From Takakia lepidozioides (Eukaryota; Streptophyta; Takakiopsida; Takakiales; Takakiaceae), in the NCBI GenBank assembly GCA_030704615.1, contig CM060731.1, positions 21,824,001 through 21,888,000 on the forward strand: a stretch of 64,000 bases of DNA. Reading direction: 5' to 3'. How positions within the stretch are numbered: position 1 is the stretch's first letter; each line of letters opens with the position of its first letter. The notes beneath the pieces were generated by a model. It was not told where the DNA came from. It searched no databases and saw only the letters and a list, made by a program, of their open reading frames with translations. Shown here in pieces: positions 33,907-44,231 of this stretch. The position numbers and the translations under genes were made by a program.

Positions 33907-34248
33907 ATGGTGGGACAACATTGTATGCCCCAGAGAATTCCAGTTAGAGTTCGACAGTTAAAACACCTCAGGGGGGACGAGGATTCTGATACTACTGTTT
34001 CTTCAGCGGACTCTTTTGACATGGTAGAGGACTATGCAATTCAGATGGCAGAGAAGAAGCGACGGGGGTCTCCTATGCCTGAAAGATTACCTCGATATCA
34101 GCCTCCAGAGGGACTGACATATCCAGGTAGTGTTCAATCATCTCCCTCAACCAGTGACAGGACACGGGCTCGCACACGGAGTCCTTCACGAGACTCTAAC
34201 CGTCAGAAGGATGCTCGCTCACAAAGGGTTACAAATCCCAAACAGTAA
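33907..34248 (+). CDS. In-frame continuation after the stop of the element B ORF
   Basis: Same frame as the 896-codon ORF, separated by a single TAG and five codons. It codes a Ser/Arg/Pro-rich basic tail (SPSTSDRTRARTRSPSR). The codon character looks coding, so the full protein may have been about 1015 residues with a premature stop, or the stop may be read through. It ends just before the polypurine tract. Confidence 0.45.
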   Translation: MVGQHCMPQRIPVRVRQLKHLRGDEDSDTTVSSADSFDMVEDYAIQMAEKKRRGSPMPERLPRYQPPEGLTYPGSVQSSPSTSDRTRARTRSPSRDSNRQKDARSQRVTNPKQ

Positions 34249-34269
34249 ACCATGAGGACACGGCTTTTT

Positions 34270-34285
34270 GAGAGGAGAAGGGGAA
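34270..34285 (+). promoter_or_regulatory. Polypurine tract of element B
   Basis: GAGAGGAGAAGGGGAA directly before TGTTAGAGGAC. A purine run abutting a TG is the standard plus-strand primer next to a 3' LTR. Confidence 0.8.
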
Positions 34286-35260
34286 TGTTAGAGGACTGTC
34301 TGGGACTTAGGCACTTTTACGGGATCTGTGGGGTACCCTTAATTTTTGCACAGACTGAGACCAACAGGAGCCTTAGGGGTGACAACAGCGCACTTTAGGG
34401 GGGGGGGGGGGGGGGGGTTACATAGCCCGTCACAGCCAACACAGCCCGTCACAGTCCGACACAGCCCGTCACAGTCAACACAGCTCGTCACAGTCTGACA
34501 CAGCCCGTCACAGCCAACACAGCCTGTCACAGTCCAACACAGCCCGTCACAGTCCGACACAGCCGACACAGCCGCCACAGCCAGACACAGCCGTCACAGC
34601 CAGTCACAGTTCGACACAGCCCGTCACAGCCCGACACAGCCGACACAGCCGCCACAGCCAGACACAGCCGTCACAGCCAGTCACAATTCGACACAGCCTG
34701 ACACAGCCCAACACAGTCGCACAGCCAGTCACAGTTTCACACAGCCGGTCACAGCTTGACACAGCTGTCACGACCATAGGGAACGGATAGCAGGACAGTG
34801 AATGACTGTGGGGAACAACATCTGCGAATGGAACATGTTAGTTCACGGATGACGGTTAGTGAGGGAACGGTTAGAACCACGGAAAGGAAGATAAAGCGAG
34901 GAGCGGGGACTGGAGGATCACTTCGGGGGGGATCAAAACTTGGAAATGAAGCGGAGAGCGCATCTCTGAGGAGAAAGAGGGAGAGCACGGAGTAGGAGGA
35001 AAACGATCTGTTGATACTGGCTGAATGCAAGAAGTAGAGTTGTAATGTAGAGCAGAATAGAGACACCATGGCTTCAGCCTGATACTTGATAGATATTAAT
35101 CTGATACATACTTCATACTCACACTGTGTAGAGAGACCTGAGTGAAGCTGTGGAATGAATGGATGGAACTTGATAGATTTCTGAAGCAAACTGATACTTA
35201 ATTGCAGATAGTAAGGTAACTCGCTAACATGAATGCGGGAAGGAGTACAAATAGGAAACA
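34286..35260 (+). repeat. 3' LTR of element B (right end uncertain)
   Basis: Begins TGTTAGAGGACTGTC after the polypurine tract. It contains a run of 20 G (34398-34417) and the CACAGCC tandem tract, then a purine-rich segment at about 34850-35010. The right border is not defined, because the 5' LTR is lost and I see no clear CA end with a target duplication. Confidence 0.55.
34428..34770 (+). repeat. CACAGCC/GTCACAG tandem repeats in the element B LTR
   Basis: About 340 bp of imperfect repeats with core ACACAGCCCGTCACAGYC (16-18 bp). It has higher-order duplication: a block starting TCCGACACAGCCGACACAGCC recurs about 70 bp later. Related to the tract at 29738-29990. Confidence 0.9.
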
Positions 35261-35402
35261 CCCCCATGATACACTAGCTGTAGGTCATGACTGATTGTTC
35301 TGAGCGGGCTGAGTGCTTAGAGATTTCCAACTCTTCTATCTTGGAGTTCCCACCTCGGATAGCGAAGGGATGTGTGAGTAAAAGCCGCGCGACAATATTG
35401 CA

Positions 35403-37100
35403 TTGCGAAACACAATAGGCACAATTATGAAGTCCCGACGGCATGACTTGCACAAGGAATGGCAGAAAGGTGAGGGGAAACCCATGGACGTGTCTGATGA
35501 GCATTGGAAGAGCCTCACCTCCTACCGGAGTACAGAACAGTACTCTAAAGTGCAGACCCACTTGAAGACAACAAATGCCTGCATTCAAAATCACACCAAA
35601 ACGGGCCGGGGAGGGAAGGACAGCATGGAGGCACGCTTAGTAAGAACCCTCATGAGCTTTCTCACTATACTCTTCTCAATACATTCTATGAATGCCAATC
35701 TTTAATGCTGGTTGGCTTATGGTTTAGTACTTCAAGCAATTTTGGAGCTGAGTTTTAATAGAAAATTATTTTTGTGTTGACATGATTGTTCAATCTTGAC
35801 GTTGCATTATCTTGAGTGGTTTTGTTATGGTTTTGTATGGTTGAGCCATTGAGTACAAATTGCACATTGGCTTCATATTGTTTGTTATGTTGGGTAAATA
35901 TGTAGGAAAGAGAAACCGGGTGCCCCCCTACGTTGGCTGATATACAAGAATACTCTGTCTCAAGGATGTCAGCTGGGAGCGATAGGCGGGTAAGTGAGCC
36001 TCAACAACCATGTGCTTTCAGTACATGTGTGCCCTGTGTATTATAGCACGTTTGCTTGCTCAAGTTCTCAGTGAATGATCTAAGTGTTGAAAGAATGTAC
36101 TCATAAGAGTGCCAGTGTGTTGATTGACAAAACTGAGTTTGGTACCTCTAACCACTTCTTGGTTTGGACTAAGATCTGTTGGTTTTGGGTTTGTTGATTT
36201 TCACTATAAGCCAAATTGTATCCCTAGGACGGCCCTGTCTGGCCAGGTCTAAGTCCATCAAGGGGTTTAGTAGAGGGTTAAACACATTTTACTTTAGAAG
36301 TTGCTGGGTGTGATCATTGTATCCCTAGGACTGCATGTGTGGTAGAAGGACCTGTGCCTGAATTTACTGCTTTGCTAGAACAAAAGTGGGACCAATATTT
36401 TTGTACAGGTGAACATGTTGTAGTCATGGTTGCCAGCGTTTGATGAATATGTGTCTGGTTGGTGTGATCACCCAATATGGATTGATAGGTAAGGTGCTTG
36501 ATGTTGTGCTCAAATATTGGCAAGTGGAAATAATCTTGCTGGAACATGTTGTCTTATGCATTTTGGTCTATATGGCAGGAAGCGAGTGTAGCGTATTCTG
36601 CCATAGTCAGAAAGGTGGATGCAATGGAAAAACAAGTCGAGGCTCAAGGGTCTGATATGCTGGAGATGAAATCATGGATGCAGAACATGATGGACTCTCA
36701 GAAGGCAATGATGCTCAAATTGGGGGTTAATGTCCCCCTGGCAGGTCCAGTGACATCTGGCATGAATGGTTCTGGTGTCACTATATCAAAAAGATTGGCG
36801 GAGCGGTTTGAGACCATAACTGGCGATCAATCTCAAGTGTCCCCTAACCCTATCACCGATGATGGTTTGCATCTGTCCAAGCAGTTCGCCATAGGGAAGG
36901 CAGGCACTGAGACAGCAATTTCAAGTCAGCCTGCCTCTGGTACAAAAGAAGCTACTGATCATGATGCCCGTGATATGTCTGAGAAGCCTGGTACACCGGA
37001 TTCAGGTATGCATGATTTCTTGGGGAATTCACATGGGGAGGATGGGACAGATGCTACGACATTTCAATTGGTTGTGCATCCCACTGGGCTGATATGTTGA
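35403..37100 (+). CDS. Ptta/En-Spm-like plant transposase-associated protein (fragment, spliced)
   Basis: Three phase-0 exons fit together: to 35639 (HDLHKEWQKGE, then DVSDEHWKSLTSYRSTEQYSK and HTKTGRGGKDSMEARL), 35906-35989 (ERETGCPPTLADIQEYSVSR) and from 36579 (EASVAYSAIVRKVDAMEKQVE, MLEMKSWMQNMMDSQKAMMLKLG). The order W..L..YW-like block, then TGR.., then E+TG.PPT.AD, then a C-terminal coiled coil with QNMM..Q..MMLKLG is the layout of the plant Ptta/En/Spm domain carried by CACTA-type elements. The start is not defined: the first exon probably begins further left after an acceptor. The end is open until the stop at 37098-37100, which overlaps the next ORF's ATG (37094). I do not see the transposase itself. 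Confidence 0.55.
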
Positions 37101-37816
37101 AGCCAGATAAGCGTTTACAGTCTCCACCACCTCGCAAGCACTTGCTAGTTTTGGATGTGAATGGATTGCTCTATGAATCCATTCATGTTGCTAAGTGGTC
37201 CAACAACTGTTCCCAAAGGATTTGTGGGGAAGTTGTGTGGGATGAAAATGGTATTTTTGAGACCCAGCTGTATTTCTTGCAAAAGTGTTTTGCACACTTT
37301 GAGGTGGCAGTGTGGTCTTGCTGCAAAGCTCGCAACTTCATTCCGATGGTGGACATTATTTTCAAAGGGCACACTTATAATATTTTCCAGTGGGATGCCC
37401 TTTATTGTGAAGAGCTTAGTGACCCATTGGCTAGGGGGGCTAATGCAAAGCCCATATATTTGAAGAACCTATCAAGAGTGTGGGCAAAGTGGCCAGAATG
37501 GGGTCTTGAAGACACTCTTCTTGTTGATGACACCCCAAGAAAGGCATCAAACAATCCTCCATTTAGTGGGATATAGCCGGAGCCATGGAAAATGCGATCA
37601 TCAGGGCCAAAAGATGGCTATCTACTCGATGTGTTGTGGCCGTTCTTGGAGAGGGCAAGCAAGACTCCTAGTATTCCACAATTTCTGAAGTCTGAGCCTC
37701 TCTTTGGACAACAGCCCTACAATTCTGCTCAATGTAATCGTCAAAAGGTACAACAATGTAATGTAAGTCTGGTCCACATTTGGAATTCTTGGGTTGCTTG
37801 TGAATTGCATGAGTAG
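37094..37816 (+). pseudogene. NLI-interacting factor / FCP1-like HAD phosphatase, in-frame stop
   Basis: HAD-superfamily domain of the FCP1/SCP (NIF) kind. Visible: motif I region HLLVLDVNGLLYESIH, a mid-domain WSCCKARNFIPMVDIIFK, the insert with FQWDALYCEE, and the final DTLLVDDTPRKASNNP. The second motif-I aspartate is Asn (DVNG); a DLNG form is common in one plant branch of this family, so this need not be damage. TAG at 37574-37576 interrupts the frame. Typical continuation (PEPWKMRSSGPKDGYLLDVLWPFLERASKTP) follows in the same frame to 37816. It is either a pseudogene, a read-through case, or has an intron I did not find. It touches the Ptta-like gene upstream. Confidence 0.7.
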
Positions 37817-39220
37817 TGGGTTTCTCTTGAGTGAGCTATGTAACTAGTGTATTTCAGGTTGTAATGCCACTGAAGAAATTGTAATGGTTTGTGATATAGG
37901 GACCTATGATGAAGCGGCTCCATGTTGTCAACAAGTCAGCATAGGAGCTGGAAAGTAGCCCTCTCAAGTAGTTCTCGCAGCCGCCTGAAAGTCAGCTTGG
38001 TGTAAGTCCATGACCTTGTACTCATCACCCCCACACTACATTCCTTGGATATCTTTTCCAATTTTGTTTATCTGACACTGGAGTGTAGACTACCGTCCTT
38101 CACGTTTGCTGTATCCTTGTGGTCATAGACTCCGCATCCACTGGGAGACCTTTGTGAGGGATTTACTTCAGTTTATTGCCAAAGGTAGGTACAGAAAGTA
38201 CTCATAAGACCTTGTGTTTGGCATAGCCTTTTGGGTAGGTAGGTAGAGAGAACGAAATTGAAATGTGTGTGTGTGTATGTATGTTGTTTGCTGCAATTTG
38301 TTGGCTGTAGACCTTCCTGACTACCCTTCCTCCCTCCCCTCCCTCCATCCATCCCTATTAGTAGTTGCAGCCCCCCTCCCGGTACTTAAGTACTATAATG
38401 CTTGGACCTCCGTAGTCTAGCGTGCAGGGTATTTTCACTCATTGTTTTTGCTGGTGGGTGCTGGGAGGTGGGGTAAGTGAGGGCTACCCTGATGTGCCAG
38501 CTGAGTATGCGGCTATATACATCAAAGAGACATACATCACTAACGCTCCTTTACCATATCTCAACGATGTTAAGAAACATATTGTGTTGGGGGATGTGGT
38601 AGGAAGCACCACACTTTGGAGTTTGAAGCTACTGAGACATGAGGTTTAGGAAGTTCTACTGCTTTGTTTGTCAATAAAGCCCTTACTTCTAGCAATATCT
38701 GTTGAATCTAGTTTTTTCCAGGTAAGTGTTTAGCGACATTTTGATTGAACAATGAAGCATATTTTGTGAATTTATATACAAAGACTGGTTCGAACACCAC
38801 ATGAATGTGTGTGCTGTGATTGTGATGTTGCTGTTTCTATGGATGGCATGATTGATTGTAGTTGTCTTTCAGACTGTATGATATTGGTGCTTCTGTCAGT
38901 CTATGCAAGAGGGTTGGTGGTAGAATCTTTCTTTGTCACACTTTGCAATTGCCAGCAGGGTTGGGGGTCAACTCTTTGGTCATTGGAAGATTAATGCAGG
39001 CTCTCCTTCCCTGCAGAGGGGGTGTGTCTTGATATAGAGGGCCAATTGCTTTGCCAATTGCTGTGCTTATGAGAGCTCCACATGGTTTGTTTAAATTTCA
39101 TATTAATTTACTTTAATTTATTATTTAAATTAGTCATTTGAAATTGAATAATATATAACAAATTTTAAAATCTACATGACCTACACGTGTCATTCACACA
39201 TACTCCAACAAGACCACGTG
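37817..39220. other. Noncoding stretch
   Basis: No supported gene. It contains CTCCCTCCCTCC-type pyrimidine runs at 38320-38355 and short ORFs without family resemblance. AT-rich toward 39100. Confidence 0.4.
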
Positions 39221-39221
39221 A

Positions 39222-39790
39222 CATCTGTAGTGTTGTAGTGATATAGTCACACCCATAGTAATGTAGTCATACATGTATTCAGGAAATGTGCCACATGTCA
39301 TCCTCAGCGATGTACTGAGTAGTTATGTAGTCATCAGTGTAGTCACACAATGTAGTCATGTAGTCATAAAGTTACGCCTACATCACTATACTCCATCCCA
39401 CGATTTGGACACGTGTTATAGCAGAGGGATTGCGTGTGTCACGCAGACAACTATCCATGTAGGCGGACTTCTGTAGTAATGTAGTTATCATGTTAGTCAT
39501 GACATGTAGTCGTGTAGTCCACTGTACCATATGATCACACATGTCAAATCCCAAGGATCCCACGTGTCACGCACAAACCTCTCCATGTAGGCGCAATGTT
39601 GTAGTGATGTAGTCATAACTTACAGTCATGTAGTTATTTCTGTTATGACTACATCACCAAACCCTGCAGCCACGTCCTCAGTGACGACCATGACTTCGCA
39701 CTTATCACTCTGTAGTCATGATAGAACTAACTTCGTGTTTGTCACTGTAGAGTGAGGTAGTCGTAAAAGCACTTATCACTGCAAATGCAG
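39222..39790 (+). repeat. Degenerate GTAGTCATG repeat region
   Basis: Many scattered copies of TGTAGTCAT/TAGTCATG, plus two longer similar blocks (each with CACGTGT ... ACGCA ... CTCCATGTAGGCG/CTATCCATGTAGGCG ... TGTAGTRATGTAGT) about 150-170 bp apart. Looks like an old tandem array or transposon edge. Noncoding. Confidence 0.6.
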
Positions 39791-41940
39791 TGATATCCAT
39801 AGTCATAAAAACGTTATTCTGTACTAGTGACCTCACAGATGGACGTGATATTTGGTTCACACTCATGGAGTGTCATGATCTTCATTGCATATATCAGGGT
39901 GAAAGCATGCTAATGTGTACCACTGACACTCTTGAAAAGGACTAAATTTTGACTGCTGGCGCATTACCCCGCGGTGCGTGGACATGACATATTGCGATGA
40001 AAACGTGATAAAATTTACAGATGATAGTGGGCACCTCGACTCCATCCATTGGATGCTCGTACACCCTCTTGTACACCTCCAATTTTGCTCGTACACCGCT
40101 AATTTTGAGTTTACGATACTAACTCGACTTCCGTTTGCTACCATTTGTTTTCCCCTCATCGCATCCAAGCCGGGTTTGGTGTGTTTGATGCCTACTTCAG
40201 TGCTGCAGATGCTCGTATAATTTTTAGGAGTTTATTTGATATATTTTTAATTTTAAAACAATTTGCAATGAATGATACACTATTTGTAAGAACTCATTTT
40301 GGCCTCAAATTCAAAATTGGAGGACCTTGTAGCCATTTCAAGGACATGGCCTTCTTCCTTTTCAGTAGCTAAACACTTTTGGTGAAAGAACTATGTTTAA
40401 ATTTTGAGATTTAGTAGTACCAAAGTTTGGTGCCTCTAAGTTATGCATACCTCGTAGTAGAAAATTCCTATGATAATGGGTATTTCTGGTTTTGCAGGTC
40501 TACTATTCTTTTTGTATTCTTCCATACCTTACATAAGCACATGAAAATCCCTGATAGGACCTTCACATGTTATGAGTGTGAAAATGAGTCCTAAAGGACT
40601 ACAACATTTTGGGACATTTGAACCTTGTGCTATTCAAGACTGCTTTAGGACCCCTTAAACTTGTCAAATCACAAAACAATTTATATGGGCATGACAAGAA
40701 CTTCAAGGGCTTTCCAATGATATAATGTGTCTGTGGTTTCATACTGAACTCAATATCCTAAATTTGGATCGATTGCGCCATATGTGTTGGAAAACAATTT
40801 GTGACATCATTTTTGGGTCCTATTAGTGTGCTTTGACCCATCGGCTTGTTGTAGAGGTGGGGTATCGGCCACATGCACGTCATTTTGCACTTGCTGTGGA
40901 GTTACCAAGGCGACCTTTGGTCAAGTCACGTATGAGCATGCTATTTTACCCAATGACACCATTCTGTCTGTGGTGACTCAATATACTACTCGAGTGGACA
41001 CTTTTTTGGTGAGTTCCGATCATAAGTTTCAAACTCAAGATTTACATTGAATTTTTGGAACGTGATATCAAGTTGTATGACTATTCGATACATGTGGCAA
41101 GAATTGAACCCATGGCTTCAAGGGGTGCCAATTGATATGTCCATCATTCATCACCCATACGTATCGGAGCATTCACATGTGGTTGTTTTGCGAGACCGGG
41201 CAATGGACTGTATAAACGCATCGAAGGTATTTTGTCTTTGCTACACAGTCAAAGTTGTGTCACGGGTCTCGAGCAGTGTTTTTTTTTTTTTGGCGAAAAT
41301 TCGCCAAATGACGACCTCAAAACATTAACATGGAATATTCTGTCGTAAATTCCCAATTTTTTCGTGGATGAAATCGCCAAACTTCTTCAAGGAAACAAAT
41401 AATAATGGATGAATTCACCAAATGTGGATGATATAAATGGATGAAAATACATAGGAGGATGATTCTATCCAAATTTTCAATGGATGAACAAAATATATAA
41501 CTATTTCTTGTAGCCACTCGTGCTATTTTTCAAATTTAAGAAAAAAATCATTGGTCTAGAGCCGTTGTCCTGGTGTACTATCATTTAAATTTAAATTTCA
41601 TTTATGAGTCGGTATAGTCGTATCATTTAAGTTGATAAAATCTATTCACGTAGGTAACTCCGCCTCCGATGAGTGGACTAGCCTATTGTGCACGACATGC
41701 CATCATTCGTACTGTCTTGAAGATGATGCGACATCTGCAGAGGATAGCATGGGAAGCTGACAAGACAATGTCTCTTCGAGAAGGCTCTAGTCGCTTCATA
41801 CGTATTTACAAACTCTCGACGGTGAGATATTTTGGTTATTTTTGTCATGGACATAGCCCAAAAGAACTTATCAGGAGTAAATACCAGAAGTTACCAAATT
41901 ATCATGTTACCAAAAGTTACCACGATTTACCGATATCAAG
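39791..41940. other. AT-rich noncoding stretch left of element A copy 2
   Basis: No gene recognised. Short frames at 40826-41328 and 41669-42076 have no family resemblance, and the last runs into the LTR. A T-run lies at 41279-41291. Confidence 0.4.
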
Positions 41941-41949
41941 TTACCGGAA

Positions 41950-42386
41950 GTTTATCAAATTACCGAGAGTAACTTGGGAAACTGCTAGAGAAGCTTCATT
42001 TGGAGGAAACTTCTCCATCAAGAAACCTCCATTGGAGAAGCTTCTTATAGAACTTCCTAGTAGCCAGTATATATAGGAGACGAAACTGGACACTCTTCAG
42101 TCTCGCCAACACAAGTTGAAGCTACTCTTGTTTCCAATCCTAGTACTCTAATCCAGTTTCCAGTATTCTAGTCCAGTTTCTAGTATCTGGTACTCCAGTC
42201 TAGTTTCCAATATTCCAGTATTCCAGTCGAGTTCCAGTATCTTGCACTCTTGTCCATTGTTATAAGATCATCTTGATTCATGTTTACTCATCAAGCATTC
42301 AGTCACGCCGACCTTGACTTCTTGTCTAGTCTTGTACTTCTAGTCTGATATCTTGTTTGTGTTCAGTCATGTTCTCGTCATTGACA
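41950..42386 (+). repeat. 5' LTR of element A copy 2
   Basis: Similar throughout to 14556-15049, with the same TATA box (42068-42075), the same predicted RNA start (TTCAGTCTCGCCAA, 42096-42109) and the same end (ATTGACA). The left border is approximate. Confidence 0.7.
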
Positions 42387-42403
42387 GTTTGACGAAACTA
42401 AAA
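42387..42403 (+). promoter_or_regulatory. Primer-binding site of element A copy 2 (mutated)
   Basis: GTTTGACGAAACTAAAA follows the LTR. Relative to copy 1 (GGCGAGACT) it carries two G-to-A changes (GACGAAACT at 42391-42399), which weaken pairing with its own RNA start. Confidence 0.55.
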
Positions 42404-42449
42404 GTTTGTTATTTAGTTAGTTGAGATTTTAGGCCCATTTGCGGAAATG

Positions 42450-43454
42450 GTCGTCAACTTGTAGAGTCTTCAGTTCCAGATGCAAGAACTTCGTACCTCT
42501 ACCGCCCAATTACAAACTGATCAGTCTCAAGATCTTGGCAACGCTCTCCATTTGCAACAACAAATTTCAGAGTTAATCGAACAATGGATCTGCAACCATA
42601 CGAGTCCCTACTGCAACAGCTCATACTGCAACGGTTCATCTTCAACAGATTACGAGAGAACCAAAGATCAACATGCCCGAGAAATTTGATGGGACGAGAT
42701 CAAGATTTCGCGGTTTTGTTCAACAAGTACGACTGATCCTTCGACTACATCCACAACGCTACCCCGATGAAGGTATTCAAGTGGGGTTCGTGGGCACCCT
42801 TCTATCAGGCACTGCCCTATCTTGGTTTGCACTGCTATTAGAAATTTTTTTCGTATTTACTATATAATTTTGAAGCATTCATGTTCGAGTTCACTGCAAC
42901 GTTTAAAGAGAACGATAGAGAGAGAGTTGCAGAGACAAAGATGCGAAATCTTTGACAAAGAGTACGTCCTGCTTCCGTTTATGCTGCCGAATTTCGACAA
43001 CTTGCGTGCGACCTTGACTGGACTGAGAAGAGCTTCATAAGTCAGTTTCGATGTGGACTAAAAGACGATATAAAATATTTGTTGCTGACACTGCCAAACG
43101 TGAGCTTAATGAGTGAATTCATCACCTAAGTCATTGCATGCGATAATCGTTTGTTTGAAAGACGTAAAACGATCTGGATGGTCGACGACGCATCATGCCA
43201 CTGCTACTACGGCACCAAACATAATGATCCATCAGACATCCGGTAGTGATCCTATGCAGATTGATGTTGTCCGATTCAAGCCATTAACGCCACAAGAAAA
43301 ACAAAGACGGTGCTCGAATGGATTATGTCTCTATTGCAGAGAAGAAGATCACATAGCATTAAACTGCCCCAATAAGAGAAGATTCAAAGCTCGGGGCACA
43401 ACTCAAGTATTCGATACGAGGAGGTCGGAAAACGAAGATGTCCAGTCACAGTAG
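42450..43454 (+). pseudogene. Element A copy 2 gag, broken
   Basis: Homologous to 15109-16062. The start codon region is preserved (ATGGTCGTCAACTTG at 42448) but a stop follows at once. It has the capsid block MPEKFDGTRSRFRGFVQQVR and an intact CX2CX4HX4C zinc knuckle CLYCREEDHIALNC. It ends FDTRRSENEDVQSQ at 43454, where the inversion begins. Several frame breaks. Confidence 0.75.
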
Positions 43455-44105
43455 GGACCATGCGGCTGACACCACAAACTCCTTATTTGCAGCCAACTCC
43501 GTCTGGAATAAGTTATAGATTGGGCCGAATGGTGGTTGGGTTCTTTCTTGTAACTCAATTGCACAGTCATAATGTCCATGTTCTGGCAATATGTTTGCAT
43601 TTTTCTTCTCAAAGACATCTTTGAAATCTTGATATTGAGAGTGTAATGTTGAAGTACCTTTGTCTGTCTTGATCGGAGTCGCATAAAGTGTAAATGCCGC
43701 CTCCTTTTTGGTAGCTCTCATGAAAGTTCTAGCTCCAAGGAACAGGGGTTGAATACCTTTGATATTTCTACATTTTTGTCTTGTAGAAATTTTTCGCGAT
43801 CGCCAATCGATGTCGGGATTGTAAAGTACGAACCAGGAAAGTCCAAGGATCACAAGATTCGTTGGAGACTGGATGACGTTGAAAACAATATGTGATGCTT
43901 GATCTTTAAGCTTCACTTCAAGTGGTCGAGTTTCATGGTCTACATTTCCTGATGCTAACGGTCGTCCATCGATGACTTCAACGGGGGCCGATAGTTTCTT
44001 CTTTACGAGCGTTAAATTGTGTTGCTGCGCAAAGTTTTTATCCATAAAACAAGCTGAAACCCCTGAGTCCAAAAGTGCTTCTACAGAGATATCTCGATTT
44101 TGCAC
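43446..44105 (-). pseudogene. Element A copy 2 protease and RT N-terminus, inverted
   Basis: An open minus-strand frame of 219 codons. Protease core VEALLDSGVSACFMDKNFA with the D-S-G triplet, then VILGLSWFVLYNPDIDWRSRKIS, GIQPLFLGARTFMRATKKEA and the RT leader [26 protein letters not shown], stopping after TELAA. In copy 1 the parts after IDWRS lie on + between gag and RT, so here the segment is flipped relative to its own gag and integrase. Upstream coding text extends to about 44230. Confidence 0.85.
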
Positions 44106-44231
44106 TCTGATTTTTACCGGAACTGTGAAGCAAGGTGCAAGGTCTGGAGGTAAAAAGAGACATTCCTTCGCAATGACTTCACCTCCATGGAGACCCGACT
44201 CACTAACTCAGTCACCCACCAGCAGACGATT

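Larger units (their letters stand above)
18891..35260 (+). mobile_element. Element B: 5'-truncated Athila/Tat-like gypsy element, split by element C
   Basis: Order on +: protease-like (18902-19849), RT (19857-20805), insertion of element C (20806-27778), RNase H (27779-28330), integrase (28470-29640), a repeat-rich tail, a large additional coding region (30564-34248), a polypurine tract and a 3' LTR start (34286). The RT box FLDDFSVYS, the KDHFPLPF block and a coding region downstream of integrase fit the Athila/Tat group rather than chromoviruses. There is no 5' LTR or upstream gag; the left end joins element A in a GAA run. The right end is a guess, because the second LTR needed to define it is missing. 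Confidence 0.75.

Noticed and set aside
34339-34578. Cysteine-rich minus-strand ORF with a repeated TVTGCVGCDGLC-like peptide
   Set aside because: It is just the antisense reading of the CACAGCC tandem repeats; the periodic cysteines follow from the DNA repeat.
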